A DNA stretch of 64,000 nucleotides, taken from NCBI RefSeq assembly GCF_005233835.1, contig NZ_SZQA01000036.1, positions 1 through 64,000 of the forward strand, written 5' to 3'. A program made the position numbers and the translations under genes. Shown piece by piece: positions 29,016 through 37,631 of the stretch. The notes below the pieces were generated by a model. That model had not been told where the DNA came from, did not search any database, and saw only the letters and a program-made list of their open reading frames with translations. The stretch comes from Herbidospora galbida (GTDB taxonomy: Bacteria > Actinomycetota > Actinomycetes > Streptosporangiales > Streptosporangiaceae). How positions within the stretch are numbered: position 1 is the first letter of the stretch; the number at the start of each line of letters is the position of its first letter.

Positions 29016-31297
29016 TCAGCGCGGTGGCGGATCGGCGGCGAGATGGTCCTGGAGATCGGCGTGCCGGAACTGGTAAACCGGACCGACCGCGCGCAGCAGG
29101 CCCAGCCGGTGTGCGTCATCCAGGAATGGCATCAACGTGCGAGGCAGATGGCCCGCCCGGGCCAACCGGTAGGTGGTAATTAGATACGCCAGCCACGCAC
29201 GGTGGTTCCCGACCGTGAGCCCGACCGTTAACCCGACCCCGAGCCCGACCCCGAGCCCGGTCCCGAGCCCAGCCGTGAGCCTGGCCGCCGCGAGCCCGGC
29301 CGCGAGCCCGGCCGCGAGCCCGAACGCGAGCCCGAACGTGGTGGCCCGCATGAGATTTAAGGCACGGTCAGCTCGCCAACTGGCCATTGGTGCCGTTGCA
29401 TGTTCTGTTGTGGCCGGGACCTCAGCCCACTCCATTAGCCCGAACGTGAGCCCGAACGGGACCCCAACCACGAGCCCGACCGCGATCCCGGCCGCGATCC
29501 CGGCCGCGATCCCGTCCACGAGCCCGAACACGAGCCCGACCGCGATCCCGACCACGAGCCCGAACACGAGCCCGACCGCAAGCCTGCGGGCGAGCAGCGC
29601 CTCTCGACCTTGCAGGCGGAGGTTGGCGAACCCTGGTTCATCCGATGGCCATGACCCGACCGTGAGCCCGACCTCGAGCCCGACCTTGAGCCCGACATCG
29701 AGCCCGCCAGCGAGCCCGACCGCAAGCCCGACCTCGAGCCCGACCTCGAGCCCGACCTCGAGCCCGACCTCGAGCCCGACCTCGAGCCCGACCTCGAGCC
29801 CGACCTTGAGCCCGACATCGAGCCCGCCAGCGAGCCCAATCGCGAGCTCGAATACGAGCCCGATTGCGAGCCCGGAGATGAGCCCGACCGCGAGCCTGGA
29901 TGTGATGGTGAGGCTGCGGGTTGTCTGGGCCAGGCGCCACCAGGCGAAGTCGCGGGTGGGTGGGCTGCCATCTGGAGGATGGGTCATGGTGCGGGCCAGG
30001 TAGGCCAGCCATCGGCGAGCTTGGCCGGGGTTGTGGCGTCGGCGGGGCCGGAAGGGGTCGGCGGGGTCGGTGCTGGGTGGGCGTGTGGTGATGAGGGCGG
30101 GGATGAGCTGGTCGAACAGGTGGCCACGCATCTGTTCGGGGCCGGGGAAGTGGCCGGGGTCCAGGAGTGGCGTCGGGTCGGCGCGGCCGTCGATGTAGAC
30201 CACGCGCAGCAACCACAGGCCCAAGGCGGTGCTGGCGACCGCGGCCAGCGTCGCGTCGGGATTCTCTGCGGTCGTGCTGGAGGGCGTCGTGCGTAGGACG
30301 GACAGGATCTGCTCCCATCCCGCCGACGGCTGTGGCGGCAGGCAGCGCTCCAGGTAGGCCGCGGCCGTCTTCGGGGTGACGGGCTGGGGTTCGATGACCA
30401 GGGCCGAGGTGAGGACGTCTCCCGCGCCGTCGACGGCGCGGGCGAACTCGGTGGTCCGGCTGGTGACGATCAGCTGATCAGTGTCGGCCAGTGACCGGTT
30501 CAGCGCCACGATGAGGGCCTGCTGCACGGCAGGAGGGAGCTCGTCCAGGCCGTCCAGAACCGGCAAGATATGTCCGCGCGCGGCGAGCGCCTCCGCCATG
30601 TCAGCGGGCTGGTCGGGTGCGCGTAGCGCGGGGTAGTCCTGATCGAGTCGGGCGGCCAGCCATTGGTGCAGTCGGGGGAAAACCTCGGTGTCCCAGCTGG
30701 CCACCGACATCAGCACCGGCACCGGGTCGGCGGGATGGTCTGCCCGGGTGGCCAGTAGTTCGCGGACCAGCTGGACGGCCAGGGTGGTCTTGCCGGTGCC
30801 GGGGCCGCCGAGGATGACCAGGCGGCGGCGGTTCATACTGCGGAACTTTTCGACCGCGGCGGCGATGTCGTTGCTGGAGGCGGTCAGCCGCCGCAGACCG
30901 GGGGTGAGGTTTGCGGGTTTGTCTATGATCGCTTTAGTGCGGGTCAGGCGCCAACGCAGGCCGGGTCATCCACCGATCGCAGCGTCGCCTCGGTCTTCCA
31001 CTGCTGTTCCACCACCCCGGCCAGGACGTCCTTGGCGTGGTCGACGTGTGCGGAAGTGACCGCTGGCCTTGCTGTCGAGCGCCACCGCCACAGCCATAAC
31101 GGCACCAGCAACGTTGGGACCACCAGGACGACACCGACCAGCTGGGCCAGGTTCGCCGCTGTCTGCAGCCCGTCCTTACCGCTCAGGGCCCAGCCGATGA
31201 GTGCCAGCAGCCCGGTCACGCATGCCACGCTGGCCCACCAGGTCAGCGCGTACCGCCACGAACCGCCCCGCCTCGCCATGATCAAATCCTGAGTCAT
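29016..31297 (-). pseudogene. membrane NACHT NTPase with charged Gly-Leu-x-x ladder, copy 2, frameshifted
   Basis: About 755 residues by comparison with copy 1. The N-terminal part (MTQDLIMARRGGSWRYALTW, two membrane segments) ends in a stop at 30944. Relative to copy 1, ten bases are missing after the LRSVDDP motif near 30960, which moves the frame; the rest resumes LRWRLTRTKA and DKPANLTPGLRRL, then Walker A ILGGPGTGKTTLAVQLV, Walker B VLDGLDELPP, sensor LIVTSRTTEF. The first repeat block is longer than in copy 1 and carries acidic or basic residues: GLDV, GLKV, GLEV. C-terminus YQFRHADLQDHLA as in copy 1. The 606-residue second frame could only start at ATG 30836, immediately before Walker A. 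Confidence 0.75.
29660..29850. repeat. 12-bp minisatellite encoding the GLEV ladder
   Basis: GAGCCCGACCTC (plus strand; Glu-Val-Gly-Leu on the minus strand) is repeated six times without change at about 29735-29810, within a larger duplicated block (GLAGGLDVGLKVGLEV appears twice). The perfection of the units suggests recent slippage or expansion. Confidence 0.75.
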
Positions 31298-31362
31298 TCC
31301 GTCCCAGGACACCCGCAGCAGGCACGAACCGTGACCAACCCGCATCCGCCGAGTGCGTGGAC

Positions 31363-31384
31363 GAATACGACACAGTCGAATACG
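31363..31384. promoter_or_regulatory. direct-repeat element upstream of NACHT copy 2
   Basis: GAATACG at 31363-31369 and 31378-31384, the same 15-bp period and the same ACACAGTC spacer as at 28967. It stands 66 bp before the ATG of copy 2, equal to the distance in copy 1. Confidence 0.5.
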
Positions 31385-31419
31385 TCACGGTGCCAGTCTC
31401 GGGTTCTCCGGCAACGCAA

Positions 31420-31453
31420 AGGGCCCCGGCGCCGGTGACGGCGTCGGGGCCCT
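31420..31453. terminator. strong GC hairpin, likely terminator
   Basis: AGGGCCCCGGCGCC (31420-31433) pairs with GGCGTCGGGGCCCT (31440-31453), 13 of 14 positions, around GGTGAC. The interval 31454-31792 before the Tn3 transposase shows no gene and no terminal inverted repeat that I can identify with confidence. Confidence 0.5.
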
Positions 31454-31792
31454 GCTGGTCTTCTGGGATCCTTCTCTGTGTGCCCGGGGCCGGCATCAAC
31501 GGTCCCCGGCATCTCAGCGATCGGGCAGGCGCGTGAGCGGGGTCACCGGCAGTCCCGGACCTCCGCCGGGAGGGTCTGCGCGGTCAGGCGGAGCCGGTCG
31601 TGTAGGGGTGTCGGTAACGAAGCTGTCATGAAGTACACGCGTTGACGACCGCCCAAGTCAGCGGGAGGACTTGAGCTCGTTTCCTGGATCGGTGGGTGGG
31701 CCCGATCTTGTGCGGCCAGTATTGATCCGGATTCGTCGGTTTGCTGCGGGTTCGCGAGACGGCGCCTGCAGCCTGCGAGAGCCGGGTGTGCC

Positions 31793-33738
31793 GTGGCGCG
31801 TGTGCTGGACGAGGACGAGCTCGTCGGAAACTGGACGCTGGTCGGGGACGAGCTGGCGCTGCTGTCGAACCGCCGCGGCCCGACGAAGCTGGCGTTCGCG
31901 TTGTTGTTGCGCTTCTACGCGCTGAACGGCAGGTTCCCCAAGGGGCGCTATGAGCTGCCTGACCAGGCGGTCGGCTACGTGGCGCGGCTGGTGAGGATCC
32001 CGGCGGAGGATCTGGCGCTGTATGAGTGGGACGGCCGCACGATCAAGGACCACCGCAAGGACATCCGCGAGTTCTTCGGATTTCGGGAGTGCTCGGTCGC
32101 GGACGCTGACAAGGCGGCGGACTTGCTTGCCGCGGACGTGTGACAAGGAACGGCAGGAAGACCGGGTGCGGGAGGAGCTGCTGGCGCACCTGCGGGAGGA
32201 GAAGATCGAGCCTCCTGCCCGGGACCGGATCAAACGGATCATCGGATCGGCGATCAGCCAGGCCGAGAAGGCGCAGACCGTCCTGATCGCCAGCCGGGTC
32301 CCGCCCGAGGCGGTCGCCCGGATGCTGGCGTTGATCGCGAGGACTTCCGACCCGGGCGCGGGGGACGACGGTGAGGACGGGGATGAGGGCGCGTTGTTCG
32401 ACGCGGCCGAGCTGTCCGGGGCGGATGTGTTCGCGCGGATCCGGGAGGAGCCGGGAAACGTGAGCGTGAAGACGATTGAGAAGGAGGTGGCCAAGCTCAA
32501 GGCGGTCCGTCAGGTCGGTCTGCCCGACGACCTATTCAGCGACGTCGCGCCGAGGATTCTCGCGTCGTTGCGGGCGCGGGTGGCGGCCGAGGCACCCAGC
32601 CAGTTGCGGCGGCCTCCGCACGACATCAAGGTGACGCTGTTGGCCGCTTACCTGTCGTGCCGCGGCCGCGAGATCACCGACACCCTCGTCGACTTGCTGA
32701 TCGCGACGGTGCACCGGATCAACGCCCGCGCGGACACGAAGGTGACCGGCGATTTCGTGGCGGAGCTGAAGCGGGTGTCGGGCAAGGAGACCATCTTGTT
32801 CAAGATGGCCGAGGCCGCGTTGGAGGCACCTGAGTCCCGGGTCGAGGACGTGATCTATCCGGCGGTGCCGGGCGGTCACAAGACGCTGGTGTCGCTGCTG
32901 CACGAGTTCAAGGCCAAAGGGACGTCGTACCGGCAGCACAAGCAGCGGGTGTTCAAGGCCTCCTACACCAACCACTACCGGACCGGCCTGATCCAGATCA
33001 TCGAGGCGCTGGAGTTCGGGTCGACGAACACGGTGCACGCGCCGATGATGGACGCATTGGCGCTGATCAAACGCTACAAGGCCGAGCAGTCGAACCGGAT
33101 CAAGTGCTACGCGCTCGGCGAGCGCGTTCCGGTCGACGGCGTGATGCCGACGGAGCTGGTAGAGCTGATGTACTGGGCCGACAGCCAGCGCCGTCAGCGG
33201 ATCCTGCGGACGGTGTATGAGTGCGGGGTGTTCCAGAGCCTGCGCGACAAGCTGCGCTGCAAGGAGATCTGGGTGGTCGGGGCGGACCGGTGGCGCAACC
33301 CCGACGACGACCTCCCCACCGACTACGAGGTACGCCGCTTCGAGAACTACGCCAAACTCCGCAAGCCCCTCGATCCGAGCGTGTTCATCGACGAGCTGCG
33401 CGACGAGCTCGACTTCGAACTGTCCCAGCTCAATGACGCGCTCGGTGGCCGAGGACTGCCCTGGTTGAAGATCTCCGACCGCAAGACCGGCGCGATCCAG
33501 CTGTCCCCGCTGGACGCGGCGCCCGAGCCGGTCAACCTGCGGCGGCTCAAGGCTGCGATCCGGGCCCGGTGGGGCGTGGTGCCGCTGATGGACATGTTCG
33601 CTGAGACCGCGCTGCGCACCAGCTGCCTGTCCGTCCTCAACCCGGTCGGTGTGCGTAGCGAACTCGACCCGCAGGAGCTGTTCGAACGGCTGCTCCTGGT
33701 GATCTACGCCTACGGGACTGGCACCGGGATCCGGGCCG
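31793..33738 (+). pseudogene. tnpA: Tn3-family transposase, frameshifted and 3'-truncated
   Basis: Starts MARVLDEDELVGNWTLVGDE, the DUF4158-type N-terminus of actinobacterial Tn3 transposases. The first frame stops at 32143; coding sense resumes in another frame with DKERQEDRVREELLAHLREE, a gap best explained by loss of two bases. The second part includes SYRQHKQRVFKASYTNHYRTG, VELMYWADSQRRQRIL, DRWRNPDDDLPTDYEVRRFE and ends RLLLVIYAYGTGTGIRA at about 33738, where antisense CATRA sequence begins. About 650 of the usual 990-1000 codons remain and the DDE catalytic part is missing, so it is inactive. Confidence 0.85.
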
Positions 33739-33739
33739 C

Positions 33740-34640
33740 GGCGGCCATCGGCCACCGCGGCGATCTCCCGGGCGCGTTCACGGGAGGCGTCGGCGTAGGC
33801 CAGGTCGTCGTCGAGCCGGAGCAGGAACCAGTCGGCCAGCGCCAGGTCGTCGGCCAGTGCCGTCACTCTCATGTTGTGGCGGGCGATCTCCACGGTCCGC
33901 CGCATCTCCCGCAGCCGCGTGAGGGTCCAGATCAGTCCGGCGGCGGCCGTCTGCCGTTCGGTCAGTTCGAGCCGGGCCGACGCGGAGACCTCCCCGCCGA
34001 GCATCGTCAGGAGCGTGTCGGCCTGCTCGTCCACCCGTCGCCGCGCGGCGCGGATCGCGCGACCGTCCTCGTACACGCGCAACTGGTAACGGATCTTCGC
34101 GGCGTGCAGCAGATGGCGCGGGAGGGGCGCCAGGCGATCGTCGCCCGAGGTCCACGCCCAGGCGTCCAGCCCCGCCTCCAGGGACCGCGGCGCCACCAGC
34201 AGGAACGTCCGCGACGAGCGGTCGTCTCCGCCGTCGCCGGTCTCCCGGACCGCCACCCCGTCGACGATCGTGTCGGCCTCGGGCGGGGAACCGTAGCCGA
34301 CGAACAGCAGGCACTCTCCGACGGCCCAGTCCCGGGTGTCGCCCGCGCAGTCGCGCCACACCCGGGCGAGGTCGCCCCAGGCCGACCCGGTCAGGGCCAG
34401 GCTGAGCACCCGCATGTCGTGTTCGTCGCGCAGGATCGCCTGCCGCAGGGGTTCCCCGGCGGCGGTCAGCACCCGTACCCGCCCCACCGTCTTCTCCACG
34501 GTTTCCAGCCGTCCGGCGAGGGCCTCCCAGGCGCGTTCCAGGCGCTCTGTCCGCTCGGCGGCGTCCGGGCCGGTCAGCGCCACGAAGAGGTGGACGATCA
34601 GCCCGGGATCGGCCAGTCCGGGTAAGTCAGGGGGCGTCAT
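33740..34640 (-). pseudogene. CATRA-like conflict-system protein, 3'-truncated
   Basis: About 298 codons before the frame enters antisense transposase sequence. MTPPDLPGLADPGLIVHLFV starts the protein; later motifs are DWAVGECLLFVGYGSPPEAD, RTFLLVAPRSLEAGLDAWAW, HLLHAAKIRYQLRVYED and LADWFLLRLDDDLAYADASR. The combination with the overlapping small gene upstream matches CATRA (caspase and TPR repeat-associated) systems as I recall them. The start overlaps the CATASP-like gene by 14 nt. The stop is lost; the frame runs on to 32532 without meaning. Confidence 0.65.
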
Positions 34641-34905
34641 CGGCGGGCTCCGGTTCGGCCGCGCCCAACTTGTGGATCAGCTCGTTGACCCGGTCGCGCA
34701 GCTCCGCGGGCATGGGAATCTCGGGCGGATCGCCGAATCGGGTGACGATCCTCGCCGGTCCCGCCAGTTCGAGGTACCCGAGGTCGGCCGCCACGTCGTC
34801 GGAGGCGGCGAGGGTGCGGACCGCAGCGTCCACGGCGGCCCAGCCGGTCGCCGGGAGGCTCCACTTCAGGGAACGGCGGAGCAGGTCCACCGCGTCGTCG
34901 TGCAT
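34627..34905 (-). CDS. CATRA-associated small protein (CATASP-like)
   Basis: 92 residues from ATG 34905, which has GGAGG 5 nt upstream. MHDDAVDLLRRSLKWSLPAT begins an amphipathic helical N-terminus; the rest has YLELAGPARIVTRFGDP, MPAELRDRVNELIHKLG and an acidic Pro-rich tail. It is the first gene of the CATRA-type unit and overlaps the next gene by 14 nt, so the two proteins were made together. Assignment rests on length, pattern and context. Confidence 0.6.
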   Translation of the reverse strand: MHDDAVDLLRRSLKWSLPATGWAAVDAAVRTLAASDDVAADLGYLELAGPARIVTRFGDPPEIPMPAELRDRVNELIHKLGAAEPEPADDAP

Positions 34906-34971
34906 GCCGCCTCCATGGTGAAGGGACCCGCCGCGCTCATTCTGACGGGCCTGCGACACACGTGGAAGGGG

Positions 34972-35313
34972 TCAGCGCTTGCGGCGGATCGCCGCGGCCA
35001 TGTTGACCAGGACGATGCCCGACCACGCCAGCAGGAGGCCGAAGCTGCCGGCCTGGCTGACCGCGATGGCGGTCAGCGGGACGCCGATGCCCAGCGATCC
35101 CAGGGCGATCGGGATGTGGCTGTTGTCGGGCTTGGTGGGCTTGACCTCCTGACGCCGGGCCACCTCGGCCTGAACGCGCGCGGTGATCTCGCTGTCGAGC
35201 TTCTCGATGAACGAGTCGACCAACGCGTCTTCGTAGGCCGGGCCCAGATCGCGGCGGGCGGCCAGGGTGGCGCGCAGGTCCTCATGCGGGAGAGATGTGT
35301 CAGGCACGTCCAT
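34972..35313 (-). CDS. small membrane protein, function unknown
   Basis: 113 residues. The first 65 are soluble and charged (DLRATLAARRDLGPAYEDAL, DSFIEKLDSEITARVQAEVA) and the last 45 form two membrane segments (IPIALGSLGIGVPLTAIAVS, FGLLLAWSGIVLVNMAAAI) with a basic end. Common in actinomycetes as a predicted integral membrane protein with a cytoplasmic helical head. Start by ATG 35313; an upstream frame continues but with antisense composition. Confidence 0.7.
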   Translation of the reverse strand: MDVPDTSLPHEDLRATLAARRDLGPAYEDALVDSFIEKLDSEITARVQAEVARRQEVKPTKPDNSHIPIALGSLGIGVPLTAIAVSQAGSFGLLLAWSGIVLVNMAAAIRRKR

Positions 35314-35401
35314 AAATGTGGCATAACCCCTGTGGGGCGTCATCATCCATTCGGATGACACGGCGGTCATGCGACGGGTGGACCCGCGATAACGTGCGGT
35401 T

Positions 35402-35992
35402 ATGCAGATCGACACACCCCACGGGCCGGGGCTGGCAGAGATCGACGACCCCGGTTCGGCGGGGCTCGTCCTGCTGCTGACGCACGGGTCGGCCGGGGGA
35501 GTCGACGCGCCCGACCTGCTCGCGGTGCGCGACGCGTGCCTGGCCGAGGGGATCGCCGTCGCCCGGATCACCCAGCCGTTCCGGCTCCGGGGGGCGCGGG
35601 CGCCGGGGTCGGCCGTCCGGCAGGACGAGAGCTGGGTGGCCATCGCCGCGGCGGTCAAGGAGCGCTTCCCGGGTCTGCCGGTGGCCCAAGGGGGGCGGAG
35701 CAACGGGGCGCGGGTCGCCTGCCGTACGGCCGGGGAGGTCGGGGCCGTCGGGGTGGTGGCGCTGGCGTTTCCGCTGCATCCGCCCGGTCACCCGGAGAAG
35801 TCACGGGCCGCCGAGCTGCGCGGCGCGGGGGCGGGAGTGCTGGTGATCAACGGTGACCGTGATCCGTTCGGGGTGCCTGATGAGGCGGACGCGGAACGGC
35901 TGGTCGTGCTGCCCGGAGAGAATCACGATCTCCGGAAGAACCCCGCCCTCATCGGGGCGGAGGTGGCGCGCTGGCTGGCCGCGCGCCGGTGA
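35402..35992 (+). CDS. alpha/beta-hydrolase, KANL3/TEX30-like family
   Basis: 196 residues. LVLLLTHGSAGGVDAPDLLA carries the oxyanion region, VAQGGRSNGARVACRTA the nucleophile elbow with Ser in GRSNG, VLVINGDRDPFGVPDEAD the acid, and GENHDLRKNP the catalytic His, so the triad is complete. Small-molecule or ester substrate unknown. ATG directly after the promoter-like divergent gap with the membrane protein gene. Confidence 0.85.
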   Translation: MQIDTPHGPGLAEIDDPGSAGLVLLLTHGSAGGVDAPDLLAVRDACLAEGIAVARITQPFRLRGARAPGSAVRQDESWVAIAAAVKERFPGLPVAQGGRSNGARVACRTAGEVGAVGVVALAFPLHPPGHPEKSRAAELRGAGAGVLVINGDRDPFGVPDEADAERLVVLPGENHDLRKNPALIGAEVARWLAARR

Positions 35993-36010
35993 TCCCCCGT
36001 GGTCGCCGCG

Positions 36011-36211
36011 TCAGGCGGCGGTGATGGCCATGTCGGTCGGCCGGTGCGGAGCGATGATCGCCCCGTTGGGGAGCAGCTCGCCGGTGTCCTCGAAGAGGAC
36101 GACACCGTTGCAGAGGAGGCTCCACCCTTGTTCGGGGTGGGCCGCGACCGTTCGGGCGGCTTCGCGGTCCTGCGCTTCCGCGCTGGGACAGCCGGGCTCA
36201 TGAGGGCACAT
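36011..36211 (-). CDS. DUF5999-family protein
   Basis: 66 residues. MCPHEPGCPSAEAQDREAAR with its closely spaced Cys residues, then HPEQGWSLLCNGVVLFEDTG and LLPNGAIIAPHRP, match the actinobacterial DUF5999 family throughout. Function unknown; the paired Cys/His at the N-terminus could bind metal. Upstream lies a 280-bp gap containing a tandem 16-bp repeat. Confidence 0.8.
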   Translation of the reverse strand: MCPHEPGCPSAEAQDREAARTVAAHPEQGWSLLCNGVVLFEDTGELLPNGAIIAPHRPTDMAITAA

Positions 36212-36304
36212 CGCCGGGGCTCCGTGTCTTTCTCGTGTCGCTCGTGACGTGGATCCGCCCAGCCATGTGGGGGACGAGCGTATGGGGTTGAGTTGACGCA
36301 AATT

Positions 36305-36336
36305 GGCCTACACCACTGTCGGCCTACACCAGTGTG
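36305..36336. repeat. tandem 16-bp repeat upstream of DUF5999
   Basis: GGCCTACACCACTGTC (36305-36320) and GGCCTACACCAGTGTG (36321-36336) are adjacent and identical at 14 of 16 positions. It is the only structured sequence in the 36212-36491 gap and lies about 95 bp before the DUF5999 start; operator function is inference. Confidence 0.55.
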
Positions 36337-36491
36337 CGCCAGGTCACTCGACAAGGACATAGCCCGTTCGGACGATTTCGCCCACACCCTGGTAGGGGGG
36401 TGTGAGTCATGCCTGTGACCTACGACACAAGGGTGCCCGATGCACGATAACACCCCAAGCGCGACACGCCGTCACTTCGGTAAATGACCTG

Positions 36492-37058
36492 TTACGAGCT
36501 TTCGAGCCCGGTCAGCACCGCGGTCAGCCCGCGCTCGAAGTCGGCGTCGCCCGTGGCCACCCGCGCCTTCTCCACCTCGGCGTCGGGGTCGGCCCAGCCC
36601 GAGGCCTGCATCTCGACCGCGACCGCCCCGTAGACATAGGCGCGCAGGGTCTGCACCGCCTCCTGCGCGTGGTCGAGGCCGGCGTCGCGGAGCTGCTCCA
36701 CCTGGCTCGCCACGGCCATCAGCGCCGTCCCCTTGGGCGGCTTGGTCAGGGCCAGCGACAGCACGCCGGGATGCTCCATCAGGGCGGCGCGGGCGGCCCG
36801 CGCCCAGTCGCGGGCGATCTCCTGCCAAGGGGCCTCCCTCGGCTCCACCTGTACGGCCGTCACGTGCTCCGCCAGGGCGTCCATGAGCGCCTCCTTGCCC
36901 CGGGGGAGGTGGTGGTAGATGGCCATCGCCTCGACCTGGAGGGCGTCGCCCAGCCGCCGCATGGTCAACCGGCGCAGCCCCTGCCCGTCGGCGATGTGCA
37001 GGGCGGCGTCGATGATGCGTTCGCGCGATAGGGGGGTCGGAGGTCGCTTGGCAGGCAT
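36492..37058 (-). CDS. TetR-family regulator
   Basis: 188 residues from ATG 37058. HTH: LSRERIIDAALHIADGQGLR, RLTMRRLGDALQVEAMAIYHHLPRGKEAL in overlapping pieces, the usual TetR N-terminus. The C-terminal ligand domain (ALTKPPKGTALMAVASQVEQ and following) belongs to the TetR_C group seen with tetracycline-type repressors, but no efflux gene is adjacent. Divergent from the coiled-coil gene at 37142; target unknown. Confidence 0.85.
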   Translation of the reverse strand: MPAKRPPTPLSRERIIDAALHIADGQGLRRLTMRRLGDALQVEAMAIYHHLPRGKEALMDALAEHVTAVQVEPREAPWQEIARDWARAARAALMEHPGVLSLALTKPPKGTALMAVASQVEQLRDAGLDHAQEAVQTLRAYVYGAVAVEMQASGWADPDAEVEKARVATGDADFERGLTAVLTGLESS

Positions 37059-37141
37059 GCGATCATCCTGCCATCCCGGCCGGACAGGGGAGGGTCTACG
37101 CTGTCGACCAGTGCGTTTCAATCAGGACTGAGAGGTTGACG

Positions 37142-37543
37142 ATGGCGTTTTTCCGTCCGCGGGTGAGCCGGGAGGCGGAGGTCAGGTTCCACGCCGACCA
37201 GGAGATCTCCAAGAGCTACGGCGACCTGCTCGACAAGGCCCGCCAGGCCGAGGCCCACCTGCGCGCCCGCCAGGCCGCCCACGCGTCCGGCGCCGAGCTG
37301 CGGGAGGCCGGGCTCGCCTACGACCAGGCGCTCACCGCCGCCCTCCGGGCCGCCGAGGCGGCGCAGCGGGCGACCTTCGGCGTGAAGGCCTACGACGACC
37401 GCATCCGCCGCCGCAAGGGCCGGGCGACCCCCGAGGGCGCCAAGTGGACCACCGAGGTGAGCAAGCTGCGCACCCTCCGCGAGGAGAATCGGCTGACCGG
37501 GATCGTGCGGCTGCCGCGTCCGGTGACGGCTTCGGCCCGCTGA
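37142..37543 (+). CDS. hypothetical alpha-helical protein
   Basis: 133 residues, not recognised. Long charged helices (VRFHADQEISKSYGDLLDKA, QAEAHLRARQAAHASGAELR) suggest a coiled coil; no signal peptide, no membrane segment. The C-terminus is basic. ATG 37142 is chosen over a TTG two codons earlier. Divergent from the TetR gene. Confidence 0.55.
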   Translation: MAFFRPRVSREAEVRFHADQEISKSYGDLLDKARQAEAHLRARQAAHASGAELREAGLAYDQALTAALRAAEAAQRATFGVKAYDDRIRRRKGRATPEGAKWTTEVSKLRTLREENRLTGIVRLPRPVTASAR

Positions 37544-37631
37544 CAAATACCCACCCGGAATGTCCGGGGCGTCAACGGACCGGCACGCTGCGCCGTCTAA
37601 GGATTACCTTGGGGTCAGGGAGGCCGGAGAG

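Noticed and set aside
29660-29850. Possible CRISPR array
   Set aside because: The repeats are 12 bp with no spacers and stay in frame with a protein-coding gene; no cas gene is present.
31640-31790. Terminal inverted repeat of the Tn3-family element
   Set aside because: No 35-40-bp end with a recognisable Tn3 pattern could be found by eye, and the other end is deleted, so no partner exists to test it.
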